A DNA stretch of 64,000 nucleotides from Setophaga petechia (taxonomy: Eukaryota > Chordata > Aves > Passeriformes > Parulidae), in contig JANCRA010000065.1 of assembly GCA_024362935.1 (NCBI GenBank), forward strand, positions 744,001 through 808,000, in the 5' to 3' direction. Shown in pieces: positions 33,687 to 44,230 of this stretch. The stretch's first letter is position 1. Every line of letters begins with the position of its first letter. The notes below the pieces were generated by a model. That model was not told the DNA's origin. It saw only the letters and a program-made list of their open reading frames with translations, and did no database searches. The position numbers and the translations under genes were made by a program.

Positions 33687-34578
33687 TGTCGCGATCCGTC
33701 CCAGTGGACAGATGACGCGGTGATTTTTAGGTGCAAAATAACCAGCCAAGGCACAGGGGATTTACAGCAATAAAATCAACAGGTTTTGTTTATTGATAGA
33801 ACTACAACAATGGTGCGTTGGTAAGGGAGTCAGGGAAAAGAAGGGAGAGAGAAGGGAAAAAGGGAGGAAAAGGGGGGAATGGGTATAGCTACCGAAACGT
33901 GGTGTTGCTCCTGTCCTTCGAAGGTCCAGCCGTCGGAGGTTCACCAGTCCACGTCCGGGGAGATCTCAGAGAGCACGGCTAACTGGGGTCCCAATTATAC
34001 TGTTTTTTGGTTGGGGGAAGGGAAGCCGAAACAAAAGGTCTCTAAGGAGGGGGGGAAAAAACCAAATAGGGGGGTACACAGAGTCCAAACCAAGCAACAG
34101 GCAAAGTCCATTGTTTTCATGGCCCAATGCTCGCAGGTGCATTTGTTCTGGGCAGCCTTCCCCCTTCCACTGCACAACTCCAAACAAGGGGGGGAGTTCA
34201 GTCCCAGTCTCTGGAAGACGATGCAATGGGGGTTTTTCTTGCACAGGAAGTTTCTTGTCTTGGTTCCTTGATGAGGAGGCCTCTTCTGTTTGTCTGTCAC
34301 GATGGTTGAGGGCAGGCGAGAGGGGTCTTCTGTGGGAGACCATCCAAAACTCAAGTCCGGCAGGCCAGGAGGTAGAGAGAGAGAGTCCATTGTTCAGAAG
34401 GGGCAGGACGCCCTCTTCGTGTTCAGCATGGCGTGTTATACAAATAACACCTGTAGAAACAAGCTGACAATCGCGTGACTTTCCCCTCCCCACTGGCTTA
34501 ACAGTTTCAACTTTTCGGTGGTCTTCCATGGCAATCGTGAGGCAGAAAAATGAAGGGTATTTCGGACAGACTCTTACA
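33687..34578 (-). mobile_element. 3' LTR of the ERVL-like provirus
   Basis: 892 bp, TGTCGCGATCC on the plus strand at its left end and TGTAAGAG on the minus strand at its right end. It shares the overall layout with the LTRs at 38988-39926 and 3599-4547 but is clearly more diverged from both than they are from each other. A polyadenylation signal on the minus strand lies near 33767. Confidence 0.75.
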
Positions 34579-34960
34579 CGACCCCGTGACTCACGATTGT
34601 CCTTTGGGATCTTCAGAACTCTTGAAGCGTCTTCGGAACTTGTTGCACATCGGTAGCATAACCCGGGAAAAAAAGATGACAGGAAAGAGGAGGAAAGAGG
34701 GAAACAGAAGGGTAGGAAAAAGGGAAACAATAAACAAACATAATTAATATTAATCATTATAACAATTCTCACTAAGGTTGATCAATATCTTAACAATTTC
34801 AAAAAATAATTATTTAATCAAAACAAATCACGATCAAATAAATCATATCATAATCATTAACTTTTTAAAATCACTCTAAAATAATCTGCTAAAACTAAAA
34901 TAATTTTCTCAAAATTATATTCAAGAAATCATAAATCGCTCTGAAGCACATATGCTTGAT
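34579..34960. other. AT-rich segment between env and 3' LTR
   Basis: No gene. Low-complexity AT-rich DNA and a purine-rich stretch (34665-34735). No convincing polypurine tract is seen on the minus strand beside the LTR. Confidence 0.5.
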
Positions 34961-35977
34961 TCATAATTGCTTCGTGTCAAAGGTTTTGGGGACATCTATT
35001 GTGTGAAGGATATCGGCTAAGCTATGTGCATTGATTACAGTCGCCAATCCTTTTAGCTTTTTCATCATGTTCCAGCTAACAATGAACAGAGCGGCTGACA
35101 AGATAAAACTAAGTGCGACTAAAATCAAAAGAACAACAATGGGATGACACACGCTGTTCAGGACACCGGTAGCAGTAGGTGACCACCCGAAGAGAGTATC
35201 CCACCACCTATGCTCGGCATCCTGTTTTACCCTTTCCATGACCCGGTGTATTTGTCTCATGTTATGGTGAACAGTCACCAGGGTCTTCTGTCCACTTTCC
35301 CTGATTTTCTTGGGAATCTCAACCAGGTCTTGGTGGAGCAGCAGTTGTTTCACCAGGGTAAGGTTCATTCCGATGGGGGTAAGCATCAGCTTGTGGATCA
35401 GTGTGTAGTTGGATTGCAATAGGTAGTGACAAGTAACTGGAGCTTCATAAGAGAAATCACATCCTGAAATCTTAGTAAAGTTACAAGCACAAACGTTTGA
35501 GTGATTTTTTGTATCTACTACAACATCTTCTACAAGCACAAAATCACAAATGGTCCTAAAGCATGCACATCCATTGCCTATGTATATTAGAACTGTTTCA
35601 GTAGCTTCGTTAGGACGAATCTCAGAATGACAGATGTTTTGCTCTGTATCTAAACAGATATCCTGAGCTATGATTGCATTGCTTTCACAGATGAACCCTT
35701 GTTGTTCTCGGACAATACAAGGTTCTAGATTGACAGTTTGCCATTTTTCGTCAACCTGACGGGCCCATCCCCTGTGTTCTGTGGGGTAAAGAACAGCTCC
35801 GTCATGGTTTAGTCCTAATGCAATAACAGGGAAAACCAAATGTACAGAAGCATACCGTATGGTCAACACAAAAGCAGTAGCTGTATTTGTAAGGGGATCG
35901 TAAGTAAAGTTTACCAGGTTCCACCAGGATTGGAATTCTCTTTCAAATTCAGTGGCACTGTCTCGAATTATTTCCAA
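34961..35977 (-). pseudogene. env: ERVL-like provirus envelope, transmembrane-rich part
   Basis: A ~338-codon open stretch on the minus strand resembling retroviral envelope: many Cys, several Asn-X-Ser/Thr sites, a long helical region, then a WWDTLFGWSP stretch, a hydrophobic membrane anchor (about residues 270-300) and a ~40-residue basic tail. The 5' limit at 35977 is not an ATG; the surface subunit and signal peptide are not visible, and 36000-36440 does not continue the frame. It is probably a 5'-deleted envelope. I see no evidence that it is expressed. Confidence 0.7.
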
Positions 35978-36446
35978 ATTTCAGTGGGAAAAGTGCCTTC
36001 TTCTCCTTCTCTTATAATTGAAGCAGAAACTGACTGCATCCACAATTGTGCCTGGATACAGCTGAGAGCCAAAGACATGTTGTTTTGTGTAGCACCAAAT
36101 GCATCACTTATCAATTTGTGATTTGTGATCATTTACATTTACTTTCTCCCAATTAAGGAATATGTTTGATAGCAGCCACTGGTGTGCTCACAAAAGCCAA
36201 TGAGAAACACTGCAGTGGTTGCTGTAATTTGGATAAATCTCTAATTGTGAGAGCCAATTTATTCAAGTTCAGTTAATTTACATGTCATGTGTAATATCAT
36301 CACCTGGTGTTACCATAAAGGGAAGGAAAAACATTGTTTTTGCTGTCCAGCTCTAGTGTTGTCATGGTTTATCAGGTCTTCATGTCCCTCGGAGTTCTTC
36401 TGTAGAAGTAAACACAACAGACTCTGCCACGAAGAGGCAGAAAATG
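35978..36446. other. Provirus internal sequence without a clear gene
   Basis: Probably degraded env/pol junction. No open frame with retroviral motifs. A short ctctaattgtgagagccaa match to class I LTR U3 lies near 36240. Confidence 0.4.
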
Positions 36447-37499
36447 TTAAAACAATGGAATTGTCAGAGAGGTTTTGAACAGCAGTGGTACTTCCCCTAC
36501 GGGAGCAGGTGGTCCAACCAAAACAGGTTGTCCAGTGTAATGTGCTGGGTTCTTGAGATCATCTGGTCCTTGTAGTGAAGGAACGATGCTTGGAGCTGTC
36601 GGGCAAAAAGCAGTGATTTTGGAACACTCATTTACACCCCATCTATAGTAAGAGGTGTGAGAAATCCATTCAATCTTTTCACCTTTTGCCCAATTCTGCA
36701 CACCTCTGACAGTAGAGTGAGAAACATTATCAGATTGAATTTCCTGTGGTTTTAGAAAAATTCCAAACAATCCCTGCATTGCTTTAACAGTATTATCTCC
36801 TGTAGCTCTTTTAAAAGCACCGGCCTGAACCAACCCAAATATGAACATAGCATAGGACTCGGTGTAAATACAGACAAGAAAATAATTTTGTCCCTCACTT
36901 TGGAAAATACTCCAAATGGTTAACAGTTCTCTAACCTGGGCATTGTCTTCTTCTCTGTTAGCAAAAGTGGGAGAGAGAGGAGGGGTTGCTTTAGTCACAG
37001 AGGCAGGTTTATTTTGGCTGCTATCAGAGCTCCCAGTTTCTTGAATTGCCCAGTTCTCCTCCACCTTCCTGGGAGCCAAGCCAAGCAAAAACTCCCTTCC
37101 TTCCCAGGTAGTGTACCTTGTCTCAGCATCTTTGAAAACACGAGAATAAAAACCAACAGGCTCTTTCAGACCCTCAGGACCCTGCTGCCAAATGTGTGCT
37201 GAAAGCTGTGAGGAGGCAAATCCCCACTCCACCTGAAAGTTATCTGTAGGATGGACAGGGTCCAGTGCTTGGTGTGCTGTCACTTTAAAAATCAGCAATT
37301 GCAGTGTTTCCTTCTGAGAAGAAGTCCAATCCCATTTTATTCTTTTTCTCAGCAAGTCATAAAGGGCAGCAAAAGGGTCATTCTGGTTACTAGGAAGTTT
37401 ATCTGGTCTTTCTGTAGGAGACAAAGCTACTATGGTTTTCTGAAGGAGAGTTGCTGTAGGTTTAAGTGTTCCTGGAAGCCTTTGAGTTATAGAGGTCAT
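36447..37499 (-). pseudogene. pol: ERVL-like pol remnant (RT connection/RNase H joined to integrase core)
   Basis: About 350 codons on the minus strand. The first part has the RT connection and RNase H-like sequence (HIWQQGPEGLKEPVGFYSR, then a TTWEGREF-like stretch). The second jumps to an integrase catalytic core containing QSDNVSHSTVRG and an EWISH stretch, as in class III (ERVL/spuma-like) elements. The intervening RT palm, most of RNase H and the integrase zinc domain are missing, so the frame joins distant pol segments by deletion. The end may contain dUTPase-like or other sequence that I could not assign. Confidence 0.7.
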
Positions 37500-37510
37500 A
37501 ATTTCAGGCT

Positions 37511-38470
37511 TTAAGGTGATTGCATTGGTGACTCAAAACCAGGAATTAATTCCTTTTCATGAATTGATCGCAGGCAGCCAGATTTGTGAATGTTTTCTGG
37601 GAGTTGGTTGGGGGTACCGACCAAAGGGTCTCCTTTTTCCAGGGGGTTAAGCCCCTCTGCCCAATGAGCTGTGTGCTGAGTCAGGGACCATGGGATGCGT
37701 CTGTCTGCTGTTGTTAAGAACACCCCATGTCCCCAGCACCCACCGGCTTCTTGTTCTGACAAAAGAATCTGATCTCCCCTGGTGAGAGACACTTGACAAA
37801 TGTGTTCCGTTTCAGATTTTTGGGGGAGAAGCCTGTACTGCTTTGGAAGTTTTGCTAATTCAGTAGCAGTGTACGGGATTTCTTTAGTGGTTTTGTGCGG
37901 GTCAAGATCTTCATTATTGATAGGGTTACATTCTGTTTTAATTAGAGGTTCTATGCTATTACAGCAGTGTTTCCCACAATTTTTCATCAGGGCTGATTCT
38001 GTTTGAGAGTAATTTTGATTCATGTGAAGAGTTTCTTTCTCCTCTGTTTCTTTTGAGGAATCTTCATTACGTGAATTTTTAACATGTTCCTCTCTCAGGG
38101 CAGCCCGTAACAAATTATTTACATTTTATATTTTACATTTACATCCTTCTTCATCCAGTTGTTTTTGCAAAACTTCAACTAGGTTTTGGAGGGAATCTAT
38201 TATAGCATTTTCCTCACTTTTTCGCTTAAAGCAAGTTTCTATGGCTGCTGTGAGGCAGGCTCCCAAAACTGAGCAGAGGATGGTTTTATTTGTTCCCAGT
38301 TTGAATTTCGTTTCATGTTGCAAAGAAGATATTCTGTCAATAACATTTTCTAAGTTAAACCAATTGCAGCTTGCCCATTTTTCTTCTCCTGGAGAAGGTG
38401 TGGCATTATATTTTGCAAGCAGAGCATAAAATTCAGCTTTATCTTTAGCACTGAAGATTTTAGTCATTTT
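37511..38470 (-). pseudogene. gag: ERVL-like gag remnant
   Basis: Two open stretches on the minus strand. 38467-38126 starts at an ATG (MTKIFSAKDKAEFYALL) and ends in a predicted coiled stretch (about residues 85-110). 38113-37511 contains a capsid-like region (YTATELAKLPKQYRLL and a following helix-rich part). They are separated by a stop near 38126. Gag position between the primer site and pol fits the layout. Incomplete: no zinc knuckle or protease was recognised. Confidence 0.6.
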
Positions 38471-38966
38471 GTGAAGGGACCAAAACTACACCAGGGAGTA
38501 AACTGAAGTTACACAAATCACACAGCCTTTCCAGTGTCCTCTTGCTTCCCTGGCTAGTTGAAGAGACAGAATCTGAGAGGCTCTGTGTGGTTGCTTCAAA
38601 TTTGTCTCTTCCTTCCCAGACAGTATATACATATGCACACACGCACACACGGACACAAATGTTTTCTTTGTGAGGAGTCCAGAACCTAGAACAGGGGGAA
38701 AACCACTCAGCCTTTGCTGCGCCGCCCCTCACTCCCCTGTGTAGGTGAAGGGACAGTTCCGCCTGGGAGGCCCTGCTTAGTTTCTTCAAGGTGTCCCTTC
38801 CTTCCCAGACAGTTCAGATACACACAAATACAACAATAACAGATTCACACAAATACAAGAGTAACAGTTACCCCTGTTTTGCACTGAGAGATCTTTTGGG
38901 CTAATTCTGGAGACAGAGCACTTAATTGGGTATAGGATTTGCCTGCAAATCCCTCTGGCTACCAGA
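38471..38966 (-). other. Provirus leader region
   Basis: Sequence between the primer site and gag on the minus strand, about 500 bases. No gene. It includes two copies of a cttccttcccagacag(t) phrase with tatacacacac-type simple repeat, showing internal duplication (38595-38650 and 38795-38850). Confidence 0.5.
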
Positions 38967-38984
38967 ATCCTGTCCGTGACGCCA
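38967..38984 (-). other. Primer binding site, tRNA-Ser type
   Basis: On the minus strand, three bases after the 5' LTR, TGGCGTCACGGACAGGAT agrees at all but one position with the complement of the 3' end of a vertebrate tRNA-Ser (CGA type). This fixes the orientation and marks 38988-39926 as the 5' LTR. Confidence 0.75.
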
Positions 38985-38987
38985 ATT

Positions 38988-39926
38988 TGTCAGGATCTGT
39001 CCTAGTGAATGGATGACCTGATGGTTCGTAGGAGTGATCTCAGAGTGCAAAAACCAGCACGGTACAGGGGGGTTTGCAGTAACAATCAACAAATGCAGTT
39101 TTTTTGAAATAACCACAGCAAAAATGCGATAGAGGGATTAAGGGAGAGAAAAAAGATAGAGAAAGAGAGAGAAAAGAGGGAGAGGGGGATATAGCTACCA
39201 ACGCAGAGACGAAGTCATTATGGTGCAGCCTAGTCGAGGATCCGCCTGTTACGCTGGGGAGATCTCAAAGGCACAGTTCATTTGCAACCCAATTATATTC
39301 TTTTTTGTTGGGGGAAGGGAGAATAGATTTCACAACTGAAACAAAGATCTTCAGGGGGGAAGAATAGAATGGGGGGTACACAGAGTCCAAGCTAGGAAGC
39401 AGAAAGAACCATTGTTTTTGTGGTCCAGTGGTCACAACCTGCAGGCAAACATCTCGCTTTGGTCAGCTTGCCTCCCCCAACACCTCCCCCGGGCTGGGGG
39501 TCTCAGTCCCAGTCCTTGGAAGGAGCAGAGGGGCCTTTTCCCATGGGGGTTTCATGTCTCAATCCTTGATGGAGAGGCTTCTTCCATCTCAGTCTGTCTG
39601 TCATGGTGGATGTAAAGCAGGTGAGGGTCTTCTGTGGGAGACCACCCGAAACTCAGGAGAAGTCCAGCCAGGCTGAGAGGTGGGACAGCTTCCAAAGCCA
39701 TTGTTGCAAATGGGGCACAGTGCCCCCTTCTTAGCATACAGCAAACACACCTGTGAAAACAAATAGCTTAACACTGTACTTTCAGGACTCAGGGCCTTTG
39801 GCATGCAACTTTCTCCTTCAGAGCCAGAGATTCCAGACCGGGGGTGGGGGGGAGGGGTCTTCTCTTCAGTGGTCCCCCAATGACAGTTGTGAGGCAGATG
39901 AGTGAAAATTCAGACAGACTCTCACA
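38988..39926 (-). mobile_element. 5' LTR of the ERVL-like provirus
   Basis: 939 bp, TGTGAGAGTCTG start on the minus strand at 39926 and ...GATCCTGACA at 38988. It is nearly collinear with the solo LTR at 3599-4547 (for example the stretch around 39600-39730 against 3830-3930). Right flank (tcttg) and left provirus flank (ctgcc) do not form a TSD. Confidence 0.8.
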
Positions 39927-39929
39927 TCT

Positions 39930-40830
39930 TGGTTCTACGGTGTCAGAATGGCTCCTTTGTCCCATGGAGCCCCACAGTGTCACTGTGGTTCCCTTGCTTC
40001 CATGAGGCCCTGCCGTGCTACAGTGGCCCCTTGGTTACAATGGGTTCCAAAGGCTCATAATTGTCTCCGTAGTTCCATGAGGCTCCAGAATATTCCAATG
40101 GACCATTGGTTCCAAGGGGGCCCACAGTGTCACAAGGCTGCCTTAGTTTGACAAGGTTCTACAGTGCTGTAGTGGCCCCTTGGTTCCATGAGGCAAAGCA
40201 GAATCAGAATGGCCCCTTGGCTCCATGGAGCACCATGGTGTCACCATGGTCCCATTGGTTCAATGGAGCACCACAGTGTCACCATGGTCCCATTGGTTCC
40301 ACAGGGCCCCTCAGTGTAACAATGGACCTTTGGTTCCATGAGGTTCCTCAGCATCTCAATGGCCCCTTGGCTCCATGTGGCCCCGCTGTGTCACAGTGGC
40401 AGGTGGTTCTATGAGGTCCCACAGTGTCAAAAGGGTCTCCTTGGTTCTGTGAAGCCCTACAGAGCCACAATGGACCCTTGGTTCCATGAACTCTCACACT
40501 GTCAACAATGGTCTGAATTCCACAGGGTCACCATGGATCCTTTATTCCATGAGGTTCCATAGCAAAACATGACCACCTTGATTCCAGAAGGTTCTGCAGT
40601 GTCACAATGGAACATTGGTTCCATGCAGCCCCAAACACTCACAATGACCCCATGGCTCCTGAGCTCCCACACTGTCAGCAGTGGTCTCCTGGGTTCCATG
40701 ATACAATGGACACTCTGATACAATGGACTTTTGGTTCCATGGAGTTCTGCTGCATCACAACAGACCCTTTGTTCTATGAGGTTCCAAGTGTCACAGCTGG
40801 ATCCTTGGTTCTGTCAGCCTCTGTTGTCAC
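39930..40830 (-). repeat. 37-bp satellite, block 1 (minus orientation)
   Basis: About 0.9 kb of degenerate ~37-bp repeats. Read on the minus strand the unit is of the form (ccatggaaccaa)(ggggccattgtgac)(actgtgggg). Open frames here are repeat artefacts. The block abuts the provirus LTR at 39926. Confidence 0.85.
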
Positions 40831-41568
40831 CAAATGCCCAAAATATCAGAATAAGACTCCTGAACACTAATTTGGTGTTTGAGAGAGCAGCATTTATTCA
40901 GCCTGAGGTGCAGCAGGGGATAACTCCTTACATGGACATGTGATTCTACCAGTGTATCGCCTATATACAGTCACTATATGTATATTAAAATTTACCTATT
41001 TCCATAAAACCCACCCCAAGTTTCCAGATTTAGTCCTTGCTTTTTCACTCACTCTATTCTTGAGCCAGATGTCTTCATCTTCTCTTCTAATCATTCCTGC
41101 TGGGAAAGCAGCCCCTGAATGCCTTTTCTCTCTGCTGAAAGATCACAGGCACAGTAAAAATTGAATTAACCCTTTTTGGTACGAAGCCCAAGGCTTTGTG
41201 TGGGCAGGCAGAGGCAGGCAGGAGGCAGAGCTGTCAGCAAAGGAAGGGCCCAGCCAGGGCAGTGTGACATCACAGGGGCTGTGTGAGGTCACTGGGGAGG
41301 TCACTCTGCCCCAGCCCCCCTCACAGCTCCCCCCAGAGCAGTCCAACCCTGCTCGTGCACAGCGGGGTCCCCTGTCCCCCCGGGTCCCCCCGCCCCCGGC
41401 GCCGCAGCCTCCCCCAGAGGATGTTCCACGAGATCGACCCCAGAGCCTGACACGGGGACGGGGGGCCGGGGCCCTGGGGGTGGCACAGGGGGACAGGGAC
41501 CCCCCGGCAGCGTCCCCGTGTCCCCCAGGGCCAGAGCCTGGGCCAGGGCTCCTTCACCCTGTTACGAA
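40831..41568. other. Unassigned sequence with a GC-rich segment
   Basis: 40880-40900 has a tttatt signal on the minus strand that may mark an LTR end. 41190-41560 is GC-rich with gtgacatcac and repeated ggggacaggg phrases. Open frames exist on both strands but no domain is recognisable. Confidence 0.4.
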
Positions 41569-42080
41569 CGAGGACTTGAAAGCGCTGAAAAAATCTGCTT
41601 ATGAAACCTGTATTGGTCTTATCAGCATAGCATTGGCTTGAGACCTCTATCCCCAGGAGGAAAGAGTACCAGAGGCCAGCTCACTCAGACCCGGGCCATG
41701 GGATAAACTTCTAGAAAGAAGGGTGATAAACAGCTTGTATATTGATTAGCCAGCTCTTAGGATTTCAGCTGCTGCTAGGTTAAGATTTGTCGTGGCATAA
41801 GGCTTCAAGCAGATGGAGACAGAGGAGAAGAAGAGATGCTGGCTGTTCCACGAGGATGGCTTTATTCAGGGAGTTTGTGAAGGGTCTCAGCTCTTCTTCT
41901 TCTAAGTTAGTAGGGTACAGTAAGCTACTTTTATACCCTTGGCCAGTATCCAAACTTGACCAATGGACAAAGGTTAGAGGGACCATATGTGACCAATAGT
42001 ACGGTTAACAAGATTTTTCTCCTTATAAGGGTACAAAGATAAGTTCTGAGTCGGGGGTCAGGAAACTTCTTTGCTGCTGT
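41569..42080 (-). mobile_element. LTR, minus orientation
   Basis: On the minus strand: tataaaag box near 41928-41935, AATAAA near 41859, and a GTTCGTAACA end at 41569. The U5-like part matches the first 113 bases of the window. The left-hand (U3) end is uncertain, near 42080. No TSD found. Confidence 0.6.
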
Positions 42081-43289
42081 GTCAGCATTCCCATTGTTAA
42101 ATCCTCCACGGTGCCTTTGCCAGGCCTGTGGGGTTTACTACAATCCCCGGCAAGGGATCAGGAAAAACCAGATTTAATATTAAGGGGCAGCAGCACAAAG
42201 TTCCTTGGCAAGAGTCACTCTGCTCCTGACTGGACACTTCAGGCACACCAAGGGAACAAAGCAACAACAAAAACAAACCAAATCCAGGCAATCGAACCAG
42301 AAATGAAGTGAGCATTGTCGCTGTGTGTGTGTGTGACACAAGGACAGTGAGGGCAAGGATAAAAGGAATATGGCCCAAAAGCTTACAGATCTTAAACTTA
42401 ACAGGACTTAACTTATACCATACCCTTAACTGATACCTTAAACTTCACAATTTAGCAAAAGAACAGCACTTAGCACTATTTAATCTAACTTATTATCTAT
42501 GACTTTCAATTTAACAGAGGATTAACATTTAAAAATATTTAACTAATAAATTAAATTAAACATAACAACTTAGCAAAAAGAAAAACTCTTAGCAGCATTT
42601 AACTTAGCTCAGACTTCATGACCTTACCTCACTTACAGGCCTGACTGACTCAGCTATCCAAGGCACTCCAACCCCTCAGAGAGCAGCATTTCTGCCGCAT
42701 TTCCCCAGCGCAGGCACTCCTGTGTGCACACAGACACAAAGAGTCAGTGCAAGGCACCTGTGAGAAATTCCCCTGAGGGCAGGAAATGCTCCCTGGGGAT
42801 CCTTTGGCATCTCCCCAGCAGTGGGTGAAGGGTTGAGCCTGGAGGAGTGGGGGGATCGGCCCAGGCTCCGTCGTTGTTGGGGATCCCCGAGTGCAGCAAA
42901 CGGGAGAGTTCCCGGCTGGGAGAGGCCCCACTCAGAGGGAGTGGCTGGCCCAGGAGAGCTCCAAGGGTTCCTTTTGGAGCGCTGTGTGCAGGGCCCCAAG
43001 AGAGGGGCTTCAGTCCCGGCCATGGTTCATCCTGGCCGCACTTGGCACCAACAGCTTTCTTTGGCAGTGTGAGAACAGGGATGTTGTGCCACTGAGGGAA
43101 CAAAAACAGTTCCCAGGGCTGCTCCTGCAGAAAGCAGGAGCTGGTTGGGCAGCAGCAGTGCCTGGAGCAGACAGTGTTTGTGATGAGCTGCAGGGAGCTG
43201 AGCCCAGGGGCTGTTGGCCAAGGCCCAGGCCCAAGGAGCATTTCTCAGCTGGCAGGGCGGGCTGAGAAGGGGAGGGGGGAATGCAGCAG
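42081..43289. other. AT-rich then GC-rich DNA, no gene
   Basis: 42380-42610 is dominated by aacttaac/tttaact phrases. 42650-43290 is GC-rich with open frames on both strands and no recognisable domain. Confidence 0.5.
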
Positions 43290-44230
43290 CACAGGGCCCA
43301 TGGAACCAAGGGACCATTGTGACAATGTGGGGCCCTGTGAGACCCAGGGACCATTGTGACACTGTGGGGCCCTGTGACACTAAGGGACCATTGTGACACT
43401 GTGGGGCCTCATGGAGAGCACTGTGACATTGCTGGGCCTCACAGAACCAAGAGGGCCATGCTGATGCTGTTGGCTCCGCGGAGTGTTGGGATCGTTGTGA
43501 CACTGAGAGGCCCCATCAAACCAAGGGTCCATTGTGACACCGTGAGGCCTCACGGAACTGTGGAGACCATTGTGACACTTTAGGGTGTCATGAGACCAAG
43601 GGGCCATTGTGACACTTCAAGACCCCATGGAGCCAAAGGTCCATTTGTGCTGTGCTATTGCAGGGCCTCATGGAACCATGGAGACACCATTAGGACACTT
43701 CACAGCCTCATGGAACCAAGGAGACCACTGTGACACTGACGGGACTCATGGAATCATGGAGACCATTGTGACACTATGAGGCCCTATGGAATAAGTAAAG
43801 CATTGTGACACTGTGAGGCCTCATGGAACCGGTGAGACATTGTGACCCTGGGGGTCCCCACAGAATCGAGAGCACCGTTGAGATACTCTGGGGACTCGTG
43901 AAACCAAGAGGCCTTTGTGACACTGCAGGATTGCATGGAACCAAAGCTCCAGGGTGACACAGAGGGGCCTCCTGTCATCAGTGGTCCATTGTGACACTGT
44001 GGAGCCAAAGGAGACCATTGAGACACTGCAAACCCCCAGGGTCCGAAAGTCCATTGTGACATTGCGGACCTCATGGAACAGAGGAGTCCCGTGACATTGT
44101 GGGGCCTGGGCAACCATGGAGACCATTGTGACACTGCAAGGCCTCATGGAAATGTTGAGACCATTGTGAAACTATCAGGCCATATGGAACCTAGGGGTCA
44201 TTGTGACACTTCAGGGGCCCATAAAAGCAA
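43290..44230 (+). repeat. 37-bp satellite, block 2 (plus orientation)
   Basis: Same family as block 1 but in the opposite orientation: accattgtgacactgtggggcc recurs at exactly 37 bases between 43351 and 43388. Units diverge towards the right end. Confidence 0.88.

Noticed and set aside
39930..40830. Possible CRISPR array from the regular 37-bp spacing
   Set aside because: The units are contiguous and degenerate with no unique spacers, and the surrounding DNA is a vertebrate nuclear genome. It is a satellite.
41190..41560. GC-rich segment with gtgacatcac as a possible class II MHC promoter
   Set aside because: A single CRE-like element is not enough. The ordered X and Y boxes are not visible.
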